64,000 bases of DNA from Nyssa sinensis. Taxonomy: Eukaryota > Streptophyta > Magnoliopsida > Cornales > Nyssaceae. The position numbers were made by a program, and so were the translations under genes. This document shows positions 1 through 12,747 of the stretch, one piece after another (the first letter of the stretch is position 1; every line of letters begins with the position of its first letter). Location: the NCBI GenBank assembly GCA_008638375.1, contig CM018032.1, positions 10,503,501 through 10,567,500 of the forward strand, written 5' to 3'. The notes under the pieces were generated by a model that had not been told where the DNA came from, did no database searches, and saw nothing but the letters and a program-made list of their open reading frames with translations.

Positions 1-2300
1 GTTACCAAAAAATCAATGATCTTTAGAAATGCTGTGTTTTTATTGTTCTAAGAAAGGCCACATTAATACAAATTGCACTTATAAGGCTTTTAACACTAAC
101 AAGAAATGACTTGTAATGAAATGGGTACCAAAGGTTCAAAATAATTGCCTTTATGCAAGAGAAATTGCTTTGAAGGCCAAAAAACATCATAAAACAATGT
201 GGTATTTTGATAGTGGATGCTTATGACACATGATGTGAGACAAGGAGTATTTTTCACATCATGCTCAAGGCAAATGGACCTTGCAGGTCCAACTAGGACT
301 AGAAGCATATGAGGAGAATGCATTTTCTCTCACTTATTGATTACTACTCTAGATATACTTGGGTAAGCTTTATGGTTACTAAAGATGATGCATTTAACCA
401 TTTTGTTAAATTGTGTTACAATACAAAAGGAAAATGAGATGGAGATCAAAAAGATCGATAAGAAGTGATCACAAAGAAGAATTTGATCGCCAAGAGTTTG
501 ACGCATATTGTGATTCTCATAGTTTTTTCTACCAATTCTCGACATCAAGAAAACCTTAACAAAATGGAGTAGGGGAAAGAAAAAAATAGGCCCCTTAAAG
601 AGATGGCTAGAACAAAGTTTAAGGTGAACAACTTGCCACTTTTCTTTTAGGCAGAAGCTGTCCACACAATATGTTATGTTGGCAATCAAGTCTTTCTTAA
701 ACCTATTTTACATAAAACCACTTATGAACTATGCAATGATAGAGTACCTAATGTTTCATACTTTTGGTTGCAAATATTTTATTTTGAATACTATAAATGA
801 CAAAGAAAATTTAACTCTAGATCTGATATTGGAATCTTTCTAGGCTATTTAACCAAGAGTAAAACATATAGAGTCTTAAGATAGAAGAATCAACAAATGT
901 TATATTTTATTAATTAAATAAAAAAAATTATAAATAATGACGAGGAGAGTGAACTTCCCCTTATACAAAATAATAAGGACAACTCAATCAACAATAAAAA
1001 AGAAGAAGAATTTGATGAAGAACAAAAAGACGAAAGAGAGAAAAATCCTAGGCTATTACTAGGACATCCAAATAATCAAATAATTGGAGATCCAAAACTA
1101 GGAGTAACCACTAGATCATTTCTCCAAAATATATGTTCAAATTTAGCTTTCCTTTAACAAATAAAACCTAAAATTTTTTATGAAGCTGAAAAGAATGAAT
1201 CATGATTGTTTTCCATTCAAGAAGAACTATATCAATTTGAAGGAAATATTTTTTGGGATTTAGTTCCAAGACCTCTTGAACATTATATAATTGGAACCAG
1301 TATATAAGAACAAACTAGATGACAAGATAGTTGCTAAAGGATAAATCAAGAAGAAGGAATATATTATGAAGAAACATTTGCCCTTATAGCTAGTTTGGAG
1401 TCTATTAGAATGCTATTGGAATTTGCATCCTATAAAGGGTTTACTATTTTATCAAATGGATCTCAAAAGTTCATTCCTAAATGGTTACATCAATAAGGAA
1501 GTATGTGTAGAATAACCTCCCAGATTTGTTGATTCCCACAATACTAATTATGTTTATAAACTTATAAAAGCCTTACGTGATCTTAAGTAAGCTCTCAGAA
1601 CTTGGTATGATAGTATAAATGGATTTCTAATTGATTTTTTTTTTTAAAGAGGTAAAACCGACACAACTCTATTCATTAAAGAAAATGGCAATGACATATT
1701 ATTAGTCCAAATATATGTAGATGGAATAGTATTTGGGATAAAATGTATAAGGACTTAGTAAAAATTATGCAAAGTGAATTTAAAATAAGTAGGATGAGAT
1801 AACTAAAATTTTTCTTAGGTCTTCAAGTTAAAAAACATGAAAAAGTGTGTTCACAAGTTAAAGAAAATATATAAAAGAACTTATTACAAAATATAGAATG
1901 ACTAATTGTAAGGAAAGTAAGATACCAACGATACAAAATCTAAAATCAGATAAGGACGAGGGAGGAAAAAATATGGATAAAAAGGTCAATAGAGGTATGA
2001 TAGTGAGACTTCTCTATCTAATTGCAAGTAGACCCAATATTCTTCCAAGTGTAGGAGTATGCGCAATATATCAAGCAAAATCAAAAGAATCCCACTTAAA
2101 AAAGGTAAAGAGAATTCTTAAATACCTAAAAGGAACAAAAAATGTAGGACTTTGGTATCCAAAAGATACATACTGTGATTTAATAGCATACACGGATGCC
2201 AATTTTCTCAGATGTAAAGCAGATAGAAAAAGACTAGTGGTACTTGTTATTTTTTAAGAAATTTCCTTGTTCTTGGATGGGTAACAAAAAGAATTCTATC
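1..2300 (+). mobile_element. Decayed Ty1/copia polyprotein fragment (SIRE-like)
   Basis: Scattered plus-strand reading frames match copia polyprotein domains in the usual order. About 335-880 resembles integrase: frames around LIDYYSRYTWVSF, then TTYELCNDRVPNVSYF, then a segment ending IGIFLGYLTKSKTYRVL. About 1190-1860 holds broken reverse transcriptase pieces. 1898-2257 is a 119-codon frame resembling the RNase H region, with MIVRLLYLIASRPNIL, KRILKYLKGTKNVGLWYP and AYTDANF. Coding similarity fades near 2300, where the next repeat begins. Many stops and frameshifts interrupt it, so it is dead. No LTR was found within the window, and the element enters from the left edge. The wording of the RNase H region is closest to the SIRE/Maximus branch from memory; that branch assignment is inference. 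Confidence 0.8.
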
Positions 2301-3335
2301 CTCCCCTAAAGGTAGGAAAGAATGTTTGAAATACATGAAATGAGTTGCCAACTTGTTTTAAGCAATTGAACAAGCAAATCCGATTATAACCCATGAAAAA
2401 ATACATGTAAAATCAAACATGACAAAGAAAATTAAAAATTACATTTCTTTTGGTCCTAGTTACATTCTCAATCTACAAAATTGAGTTATAAAGAGAAACA
2501 CATTAATTTACTATTACAATCGAAAAGACCCTAAGACTTGGAGCTAAGGTACGGAATGCGAAGGTGTTAGGCACCTATTTTGCCCGGTTTGAATGAACTG
2601 ACCTCAAATGTTCAGCCACAAGGCTCAAAACAATGAATATGAAGAAGTAAAAGTAGAAGTAAAAGATGGAATAAACATGCACGCAAAAGTTAAAGCACAA
2701 ATGTAAAAATTGAATATGAAAATAAATAAGAGAAACATGATTTGGGGAAGGGGATTTGAAATAGGGCCCGAAGTTTTCCTACGTATCAACTTCGAAGTTA
2801 GAATCAGATCTCATGTAGATCTTCCAATTCACCCACTTTTATCAAGGGTGATAGAAGGTGGTAGATCATACTATGAAAGGGTTAGAAGGCATACCTTGTA
2901 CGTTGCAATAGGACGGGTGACATTTCGAGTTGAACTCTTAACTTGTGGTCGTCACTCAGACAACACTTCATCGTGGACTTCTTGAATCAAGACCTTTGTT
3001 TGGGTAGGGCTTCGACTTGTACTCTTTTGTTTGGGACCGTTTAGGCAGCACCCCGATTTTGTGTAATGGCAGGGGCCTTGGAGATCTTATGAGACGAAAA
3101 TGAGAGAGAATAGAGAAAGACTATTCCAACAACATATGGGTGTAGAATTTAGGTCTTTTGAAATGATGGCCAAGGGGGTCTATTTATAGGAAAACTATGG
3201 AGACTTGATCTAATGACCCAAAATGAATCTCACAATTGGAAGACTAAGATCAAGTCTTGAATGATAATTATCATGAATTAAAAATAAATAAAATAGAATA
3301 ATTATCTTAGACATATGTGAGCGCCACTGCTAGAA
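2301..3335 (+). repeat. Old LTR-like repeat, copy 1 (5' part only)
   Basis: This stretch has no gene. It shares an ordered set of landmarks with 3336-4640. These are a TTGTTTTA(A/G)GCAATTGAA block (about 2352 and 3435), a GCTAAGGTACGG...GTTAGGCACC block (about 2545 and 3635), a CCTACGTATC block (about 2779 and 4051), a TCTATTTATAG block (3178 and 4391), and a CACAATTGGAAGACTA block (3231 and 4442). Such landmarks occur in long LTRs of plant LTR retrotransposons, from general knowledge. The copy stops near 3335, just where copy 2 begins. The frame at 2710-2985 is not recognisable as a protein and lies inside the repeat. Confidence 0.6.
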
Positions 3336-6004
3336 ACGGACTCTTAGAGACTTGGTACCCGACTGTCTTATTCCCTAAAGGTAGAAAAAAAAACTCATCT
3401 AAGAAATATGAAAAGATGAGATAGGAGTCAACTAACTTGTTTTAGGCAATTGAATAAGCAAACCTGTTACAACCCATGAGAAATAATACATGTAAAAAGA
3501 AAACGTACAACAAATAATTTAAGAATTACATTGCCTTGAATCCTAATTACATTCTAAACCTCTTCATATAGATTAAAAAGAAAAAACATAAAACACAAAA
3601 AATAACGAAACCAAAGAAAACTGGATCTGGGGGCTAAGGTACGGAGTGAAAAGGTGTTAGGCACCCACCTCGCCCGATTCGAATGGACTGGCCTCAAATG
3701 TTAGATTGCAACGCTTATTCATTATAAATAAAATGCAGAAATAATAAAGAAAAGAGAGAAGTAATGGCAAGTAAACAAAATGAAAAACAAAAAGAAATAG
3801 GCTTTGAAGCCTCTCCATGATCCGCTTCTATCAATGATGATAGAAGTCGATAGATTACTATCCCCTCCTATCAAGACTAATATGAGATGATAGATCGGGC
3901 TTGTGGGCTATGTTACCCACTTCTACCAATGATGATAGAAGGTGATGATGGACTAATTAAATTGGAAATAAAAGACGAAGAACTAGAACTTGCATAAAGA
4001 AAATAAAGGAAAAGAGAAAAAGGAATTTGACTCGGGCTCGAAGGCTTCCTACGTATCCGTTTAAGGAACGGAATCAGAGTCACGTAGTTCTCTGATTTTT
4101 CCTCTTCTATCAAGAGTGATAGAAGAAAGAGTAACCAGGTAAAAGCATTAGAAAGCGTACCTTGTTTAGTTGTGGATGTCGAGCAACACTTCGGTTAAGA
4201 TTGTTCGGTTAGGAATTGTCACTTGTATGGAGTTCTGACTTGCACTTCTTGACTTGGGACGGTTAACCGAGCAAGGCTTCGGGCTTGAGCAGGAATGCAT
4301 TTGAGAACTTTTAGGGAGAGAGAGGCCTCTAGCACTAGAACAACAACATAAGGCTATACATTTTGGAACCTCTAGAATGGTGACCAATGAGGTCTATTTA
4401 TAGTCAAAATGTGGAGATTTGATCAAAGGGCCTATAATTGACCTCACAATTGGAAGACTAGGATTATGTCTTGAGTGATAATTACATGATTAAATAATTA
4501 TCCTAGAGAATGAATATTCTAAATTAATGATTTAAAAATAAAATATGAAAATGCAAGAACCAGTAGAATCAATATCTACATACATGAGCAAATGAGAATT
4601 AAGAAAAGTAGAGTTTATTTCTAAATAAACTCTAAAAATGCAAATCTCTAGATTCAATTAGGGTGCAACTTGGGTGGGTCAACCCGAACCTAACCTGAGC
4701 CCAGCCTAAATTTTTTAGGGATTGGGTTTCATTTTTTACACTTTGGGTTGGGCTTGGGCAAAAGAATTGAAGCCCGATCTAAATTGGGGTTAGGTTTGGG
4801 TTAAGACTTCGAAAATCTGAGCCCAACCCGAATTTAATATTTTATATATTATATTTTCTATACATTAGTTATCCATCATTAGATTACTAGGAATTTCTTA
4901 CAAGAATTACTATTTATATTTTTATAATTTCAAAAACTTGTTGACCTTTAACATTTTTTTAAAATTAAATTATGTTAAATGAATTATTTTAACTATTTTT
5001 GGTTCCTTTTAGAAGTAGAAATCGAGAGAAATTAATCATGAATAAAATCTAAAAATTAGAATTAATAATCGAATTCAAGCCAGGCTTGGGTTGAACTCGA
5101 TATTAATGAATTCTAATTTGGGTCGGGGTTGGGGTTAGGGTTAGGGTCGGGCTCGGGTTGCTCTGTTTTAGAGCTTGGGTTGGGCTTGGATATCACTCAA
5201 GTTGAACTCGGCCTGCCCGAGTTACACCCCTAAATTCAATGTATCTCTAAGAGAGCAAATGTCTAGAAATTAGATCCACAAAAATTTTAGAAAATGAAAC
5301 TCCTAATTGTGTACAAATGATGACTACCATTCAAGATTACTGTAAAAAATCTCCAAGTTGTCCTTAAGGCATGAGAAATGATCAAATTGCCCTTTAAAGA
5401 ATGAAAATGTACCCAATTTATCACCAAAGGACTGAAATTATCAAATTACCCCCAAATGGATAAAATGACATAAAAATTACAAAAATGCCCTCCAAATGAC
5501 TAAAGAGTGCTATTGAGGGCAAGGCTATGCCAAAATTATCAAAATTTCTTCCAAAGATAAAATGTTGCTGAAATTATCGAAATGCCCTTCCAAAGGGCAT
5601 AACAGTCCTACTAGGGATAGTATTTTGAAAAAATTGCTGAAATGCCCTCTAAAGGGCAAAATAGTGTAGAAGAGTCCTACTAAAAGTGAGCAACAAATAC
5701 CAAAATGCCCCCCAAAGGTAGGGGATCCTACTAAAGGTAGGACTCTAGTAAATTGACCACAATTCCTTTAGAAAGTAGGAAATTTCTAGGAATTACTAGG
5801 GGCGCCCTCGAGGACAAAAAGATGAGTAAAATTACAAAAATACCCTTGGGGTAAAAAAATGTGCGAAATAACCAAAACACCCTTAAGGACCAAAGTGTGC
5901 ATGAAATTATCAAAATACCTCTGGGTGGAAAATATCTTAGTAATTTATCAAAAATGAAGAAACTACTCCTAATTAAGGAATTTCTAGAAATATGTAGTCG
6001 AAAT
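3336..6004 (+). repeat. Old LTR-like repeat, copy 2 (5' portion, interrupted by CACTA)
   Basis: This copy carries all the landmarks of copy 1 and continues into a zone (about 5330-5905) of degenerate short tandem units of the form CAAAATGCCC...AAAGG. It ends in a block (CCTAATTAAGGAATTTC at about 5969) that recurs in copy 3 at about 18150. A hAT-type MITE lies inside at 4659-5232, and the CACTA element cuts the copy at 6004/6005. The repeat resumes at 17030 and ends with a TGTCTACA terminus at 17111, the sort of terminus seen on plant LTRs. Its start at TGTGAGCGCC (about 3317) or nearby is uncertain. No coding capacity is seen, so it may be a solo LTR. Confidence 0.6.
4659..5232. mobile_element. 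hAT-like MITE, 574 bp, with 8-bp target duplication
   Basis: The left end reads TAGGGTGCAACTTGGGTGGG. The right end, reverse-complemented, reads TAGGGGTGTAACTCGGGCAG, giving an imperfect terminal inverted repeat. Flanks are GATTCAAT (4651-4658) and AATTCAAT (5233-5240), an 8-bp target duplication with one mismatch, as expected for hAT elements. The interior is rich in GGGTTGGGCTCGGG-type runs near both ends and AT-rich in the middle, with no coding frame. It is a non-autonomous element inserted in LTR-like copy 2. Confidence 0.82.
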
Positions 6005-6036
6005 CACTACAAAAAAACCTACTTTTCGCAACGCAC
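6005..6036 (+). repeat. CACTA left terminal inverted repeat
   Basis: CACTACAAAAAAACC is followed by CTACTTTTCGCAACGCAC. Compared with the reverse complement of the right end (CACTACAAGAAATGG...ACGACGCAC), the outer 8 bases are identical and the rest is partly conserved. This is the transposase recognition end. Confidence 0.9.
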
Positions 6037-6345
6037 ATTATTAGCGATGCACACCATGCATCGCAAAAAGTGTCTTTTAGCGACGCACACTGGGGTGTCA
6101 CGAATAATAGGAAAAAAGTAATAAAAAAATTAGTTTCCCGCGCGAAAAAATAAGCGGGAACCAATTAGCGACACACAACTGGCCATTAGCAACGCACAAG
6201 TGCGTCGCTAAAAGTTGTTGCGTTTAGCGACGCACAGTTGGGCGTCGCTAATAGTATGCGTAAATGAAACGCCGTCGTAAGGCTTAACGTTAGCGACACG
6301 CAAACAGTTATTAGCGACACACACTCTGCGCCGCTAATAAGTCCT
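6037..6345. repeat. CACTA left subterminal repeat array
   Basis: Multiple copies of TTAGCGACGCACA-like units and their reverse complements (for example GCGTCGCTAA) occur at about 6046-6095, 6166-6255 and 6290-6340. Arrays like this near CACTA ends bind the TNPA-type protein in characterised elements such as En/Spm; that role is inferred here. Many units contain two CpG sites. Confidence 0.88.
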
Positions 6346-8904
6346 TATATCTCAAAACCCCAATTTGATCGCTCTCTCTCTCAGACACAATTTGGAGAAA
6401 CGAAGCAAGCAACGAACTTCCTTCAAGGTGATCAATTTACCGTCTAAACAAAAACCCTTCCTGGTTTGCTCGATCAAAACACTAGATTCTTTAGAGGTAT
6501 TTATGATATTAGTTGATTTTTATATATTTATATACATGTATGTGTATATATATATATCTAAGAATATTGTGATTTATATTATGTAATAATATAATGAGTT
6601 TGGGTGTCTTTACTGATGATGAACAATAAACATGCCTACATGTTTGAATCTCTCTTATGTTTTATTTTAATTTTCTTTGACAATGAATCCACGGTTGTAA
6701 TCGTAGTTTGATAATGAAAAAGAGAAGTAGATTTTATAAGAATATTACAAAAGCTGTTCATGAGCTGCAAATCTTCTAATACTAATTAAATAACTCTCTT
6801 TCAAATACATACTGATCTATCTTCTGACATAGATTGAAGAGTAAATTTATTAAATATGTGCAAATTTATGTTTAGTGGTAAGATAAAAAGACAGAAAGAC
6901 AGAAAGATGAAGATGTAACTAGAGTTTGGGCATGTAAAACTAATGACATCATCATGACTTAATGTTGTTGAAAACTGATTGAGTATAAATTAAATAAATT
7001 TTATAAACTAATTTTTGTAAATGATAAGAAAATATTATTTTAAATTAAAAAATAGATTTATTTATAAAAATATACCTATAAATAAATATTTTGTTAGTTG
7101 GTAAAAGGAGCAAAGAAATGAGGTAGACATCTGCTCACTATGCATCGCAAAAAGTCACCCATTTATACCACTACGACCCCTGGTTTCTTCTAGTATCCTT
7201 CCGAATGTGCATGGAGAATTTAGAATATATGCTTAGTTTTGTTGAAACCTACTAAACCCCATGGAGAATTTAGAATCAGTAGTTCAGAAATTCTTGGTAG
7301 CTTCATATCTAATATAGATTGATCGAGGATTGTGTCTACCTGTTAACAGTGATGAGAGCAGCCTCTAATCACATCAATTTTTAATAGTGTGTTTATTCCT
7401 GTATTCCAGTGGGTTTGGAACTTTGTCTCTTTACATATTCCTAGAGGAGAGGCTTTTAGCTCTTTAGAAGTTTAGATGAAAAGCTGTGCCTATTAAGCTT
7501 CCGTTTTAACATATTTTAGGGTTCTAAGTGAATGGTTTTGAAAATTAAAATAATTATTGAACCCCAAAATTATCAATGTTGTCATGATATTTTAGGAAAC
7601 TGAATCATATCCTCATCTTGAATGATGAAAAAAAACTCCAAATGTCTGGTAAGATAAGAATGTACTTTCTATATCCTCAAAAGTCCTCCGAAAATGACCA
7701 CTAGAGCAACCAGCTAGTCATGACTTTCAAAAGTGTTTAACCTTTCCCCGTCCAAATTTGTTGTATTTCAAACAAAGAGCATAATAAGTTCTAGGGGTCC
7801 TAGTTGCCCCACAATGCAAAAGCAAATGATTACAAGTGTCCTCAGCCATGCAAAATCAGTTCGGAAGAACACAAGACCTCTTCAAAAAAGTTAATAGCCT
7901 TGTTGTTTTAGTGTTTTGTAAGATTTTAGTCAAAAAAATCCTTAAAATCTAGACACATGAGTGCATTTGGACCTTTTTCATGTATGTGTTCATTCAACAT
8001 GTATTTTTCCATGGCTGTGTTTTTTCCCCTCTTGTTTTTCATGTATGTGTTCATTGAACTGCAACTTGAACCCTAATCCCTTGCTTCTGAGTTCCTCTAA
8101 ACAATAATTTTTATTTTTGTTTTAGCTGCCAAATAATAAGAGTTCTTGAGTCCTATAGATTGAGAGATCAACTAGATACACCTGACCTATTAAGTCAGTT
8201 AGTGGTTTTAGGTAGCAATTGATTTGCTTTTGTTGGTTAAGTTGTTGTTGTCAGGTGCCAAGTAAATAATTCTTGATGAATAAGCTTAATTAATAGATAA
8301 AAATTGAAAGTTAGGTGCTTTTACTAGTTATCAATAAAGATCAATATGTTTTGTATTGGCATTATCAATGTTATTGTTAATATTTTTTAAAGCAAAACTC
8401 TGTTTGACAATCAGAGTTTGCCCTTACACTAATGAATTTTTTAATTGCATTCATGTAAGTCTAGCCCCGTTCGGGAGTCATTTTCATCATATGTGAATCT
8501 TGTCACAAAATTTATTCACAATTGGGCTCGTGTGTATGAAAATCGATTCTTGAGTTGTCCAGAGAGGACAGTTCGGGAATGCATAAATCTGCATTACAAT
8601 CAATAGCGCATATGCTTGAATATTTCACTGTGATAAAATTTTAGTACGGTCTCCTATTGTTCTCTGGGTATATATTTAGGCACGCTAACGTCTATCTTGT
8701 ATACTTGGAGAATCGTGGGGAGATGCCACCGAAATTTTGTTCGAGTGGAATCAAGCATTTGATTTACTGCTGATTGCAATGTAGATTGTGTATTCACGAA
8801 TGGGATAAGACCACCTTACCCTTTAGAGAGAAGTTGGAGGTGATAGGATTCATGTTTCATATTTATAACGTGTATCATTTTTGACTTGTATTAGGTAGAT
8901 AAAA
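6346..8904 (+). other. CACTA 5' leader region, no recognisable coding
   Basis: From about 6346 the subterminal repeats give way to a CT-rich leader-like stretch (CGCTCTCTCTCTCAG at 6370-6384), which may hold the transcription start. The remainder is AT-rich and has no frame that I recognise. It likely contains 5' untranslated exon(s) and intron(s) of the transposase transcript. A splice-acceptor-like TTGTATTAG lies just before the transposase ATG at 8905. Confidence 0.5.
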
Positions 8905-11900
8905 ATGGATAAGAGTTGGATGGACTTGAGGGGCAGGCATTTGCCAGGGTATGTGAAGGGGATCAAAGATTTTATTGAGTCTGCTCGTGCATCTGTAGAT
9001 TTGAGAAATAGGATAAGATGTCCATGTAAGAGGTGCTATAATAGGGATTATATGCACATAGATGAGGCCCAAGAGCACCTATTTGAACACGGGATGGACA
9101 AGAGGTATATGTGTTGGGAATTTCACGGGGAATGTCGTGACGTACGAGTGGTATTTAATGATGAAGAAGAAGACGACGATGATGACTTTGGTGATAATGT
9201 TGGGTTTGGTTACGAAGGCTTGTCACAAATGCTGGTAGACTTGCAAGGGGCTACAACTGGGGCGAGTAGTCAGAGGAGTGACACGGGACCATCGACCGCG
9301 TTTGAGTCATTGTTGAGGGAAGCAAGGCAGCCGTTATATCCGGGTTGTGATAAGTTTTTGAAACTGGACTTTCTCGTGAAACTCCTTCATATTAAGACCA
9401 TAAACTGTTGGAGTAACAAATCAGTTAATATGGCCATTGAATTGATTAAAGCAGCACTTCCTACTGGGGAGACCTTCCGAAATCATATTACGAGACAAAA
9501 AGAATATTAAGAGATTTGGGCCTCGAGTATATTCCCATACATGCTTACAAAAATGATTGCATGTTATTTTGGAAGAAGACTGAACAATGTAAGGAGTGTA
9601 CAGTGTGCCACGAACCCAGGTACAAGCTGAATGAAGGAAAGAGCAAGACAATTCCGTACAAGGTGTTGAGATATTTTCCCTTAAAATCGAGGCTACAAAG
9701 GTTGTACATGTCTCAGAAGACAGCAGAAGATATGCGATGGCATAAGGAGAAGCGTGTTGATGAGAAAAATGTATGTAGTCATCCGGCAGATTCACAAACT
9801 TGGGCTGAGTTTGATACAAATCACGAATGGTTTGCAAATGAGCCGCGTAATGTATGACTTGGTCTGGCTAGCGACGGTTTCAATCCGTTCGGTGACATGA
9901 GTAATGCCTACAGCATGTGGCCGGTGTTGCTTATGCCGTATAACTTGCCACCGTGGAAATGTATGAAAGAACCATATATTTTCATGTCGTTGCTTATTCC
10001 AGGGCCGAAGTCTCCTGGTAATGAAATTGATGTGTACTTGCGTCCTTTAGTGGACGAGTTGAAGGAATTGTGGGAGGTGGGAGTGGAGGCATACAACGTC
10101 TCTAAGAATGAGACATTTCAATTGCATGTAGCATTACTGTGGACCATAAATGACTTTCCAGCATACGGGAACTTGTTTGGGTGGAGCACTAAGGGGGATC
10201 GGTTTGCAATAAGGATGCATGTTCCCTACATTTGTCCAATGGGAGAAGATATGCTACATGTGCCATCGTCGTTTTCTACCACCATCACATGGCTGGCGAA
10301 ATTGGCAGAAGCATCTATTTGATGGAAAAATTAAGTGCAGATTGTCACCTCCATTGTTGTCTGGCAAAGACGTGTTGACGCAATTGGCACTCATCTAACC
10401 AGTGAGGTTTGGGACAATACCGGGTACTAAGAAGAGGAAATGTACTAATGTGGACTTAAATTGGACGAAGAAGAGCATATTTTTTGATTTGCCGTACTGG
10501 GAGACCCTTAAGTTGAGGCACAATTTGGATGTTATGCACATCGAGAAGAACATCTGTGATAATGTGCTGAGAATTGTAATGAACATTGAAGGGAAGACGA
10601 AGGATACTGTTAAAGCCCAGTTGGACTTGCAGGAGCTGGGAATAAGGAAAGAGCTGCACCTAATACGTAGCGGTAATAAATATATTGTGCCTCTTGCACA
10701 GTATACGTTATCATCCGCAAAGAGAATGAGGATTTGCAAGTGGTTTAAATCGGTGAAGTTCCCAAATGGATACGCATCGAATATATCTCGATGTGTAAAT
10801 GTTATAGATGGAAAAATATCTGGATTGAAGAGCCATGACTGTCATGTCCTTTTACAATGACTTTTTCCGGTTGTACTACGTGGATATCTCACCGATGACA
10901 TATCGACTACATTGACTGAGTTGGGTTGCTTCTTTAGAGAATTATGTGCGAAGACGTTGAATGTGGAAGTACTTGAAAAGCTCGAAAGGGATGTTGTCGT
11001 GATCCTCTGCAAGTTGGAATAGATTTTCCCTCCAACTTTCTTTGATGTAATGGTTCACTTAGCTGTGCATTTGCCTCATGAGGCAAAAATTGGCGGACCT
11101 GTCCAATACCGTTGGATGTATCCAATAGAAAGGTACATTTAATTTTATGAATTGTGTTATTTATCCATCCTAACTATTTTAATCTATAACTAATTAATTA
11201 TCAAAACAGATCTTTGTACACATTGAAGCAATATGTGCGTAATAAAGCATGACCGGAAGGGTCAATTGCTGAGGCTTGCATTGATGTTGAATGTCTCACC
11301 TTCTACTCTATGCATCTTGAAGATATTGAGACAAGGTTTAATCGTCAAGAGCGAAATTCTGATAGATGTCCAAGGCAACAACGAACTAGCCTTGCGATGT
11401 TTAATCAGAATGTGCGGCCAATAGGTGCTCGTATATATGAATGGTGTCATCCTCAAGACATGGAAAGAGCCCATTACACCGTGCTCAACAACTGCGATGA
11501 GATATTGCCATATTTTAAGTAAGTTTATCGAAATCATTGCAATACTACGTTAGTACACAAATGTAAGTTACATATAACAAATCTCATCTTATGCAGTGAG
11601 CATACGATCGAGCTTCAGAGAGAACATGTATCAAGTTCTAATCTAGAGCAAAGACAACAAAATTTGTTTCCAAAGTGGTTCGGAGAACGTGTAAGACAAG
11701 GTTTCAATTAATTGTAATTGTATTAGTTAATGAATTTGTATTCAATTAATTTTGTACTTGTATTGAATTAATAGATGAAGTTATTACGCCACCAACAATC
11801 TCCTGATGCGTACGATCAATTATATTCCTTGGCATATGGTCCTGATCAAAGGATATCCCGCTACACTGGTTTAATTGTTGATGGTGTTCGATTTCACACG

Positions 11901-12578
11901 AGGGAACGTGAGGTCATTCAGTGAACACAAAATAGCGGGGTCCTTGTTCAGGGAGATGGTGACGTAGGACAAACTGTAGAGTACTATGGTGTTTTACAAG
12001 ACATCATACAGTTACATTATTGCTACAGTCATTCTGTATATATTTTTAAATGTGATTGGTGGGATGTAAGTAATAAGAAGACTGGAATGCAGATCAATAA
12101 GCACTTCATAAGTGTTAATACGTCACGTACGACATTTAAAGATGATTCGTATGTTTTGGCATCTCAAGCAAAACAAGTTTTCTATTTGAAGGACCGAAAA
12201 ATAAGAGGTGATTGGCATGTTGTCCAAAAAATAAAAACTAGAAATATTTATGATGTCCTAGAAGTTGGCGAGAGAGATGAAGATTTGGAGAGGATTGAAG
12301 AGGCACTACAAGAAGAGTTTCAAACTGCCCACAATAGTGTTGTCCGGCATGATCAGGAAGATGTTACTTCGTATCAGTTGAATTGAACTGATGTAGAACC
12401 AGATCATGTCGTAGCTTCCGACATCACCAATACCACACAATTAGATTTGAGGGATGCAACGTTCATAAATGATGATGATGACGAGGACAATGATTTTAAT
12501 AATGACACATTGTTTGAGTATTGTATCGAGAATGAAGAAAATTCAAGTTCAGATGATGATACAGACTCAAATGAATAA
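8905..12578 (+). pseudogene. CACTA transposase, TNP2/TNPD-like, interrupted
   Basis: This would encode the transposase that cuts and moves CACTA elements. The start at 8905 gives MDKSWMDLRGRHLPGYVKGI, which opens a transposase-associated zinc-binding domain (CPCKRCYNR and the downstream H/C residues). From about 9480 to 10860 it matches the TNP2-like core, with RYFPLKSRLQRLYMS, WTINDFPAYGNLFGWSTKGD and DVMHIEKNICDN. The region 10861-11690 matches the DUF4218-type segment (DVMVHLAVHLPHEAKIGGPV). The last exon, 11775-12578, matches DUF4216 (DWWDVSNKKTGM) and ends in an acidic tail. Probable introns are 11133-11209, 11519-11596 and 11691-11774, all GT..AG. It is broken by a frameshift near 9490-9520, TGA at 9855, a frame change near 10290-10330, TGA at 10858, TAG at 11020, TGA at 11250, 11922 and 12384. 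Confidence 0.92.
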
Positions 12579-12747
12579 TTGTAATAGTTTTTACATGTGT
12601 TAGTATCAAGTGTAATGGTTTTTAGCTTTTATAATGTAATGGATATTCAATTTTATGATGTAATGTGTAATCATTTTTACTTCGATAAGGATTTTAATTT
12701 TTATGATTAAATAGAAACAATTTTATTTTTAAACTTTATTTGTAGAT

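Noticed and set aside
5125..5150. TTAGGG repeats as an interstitial telomere
   Set aside because: Only two units, in the vertebrate rather than the plant form (TTTAGGG), and inside a MITE end rich in related GGGTTGGG phrases.
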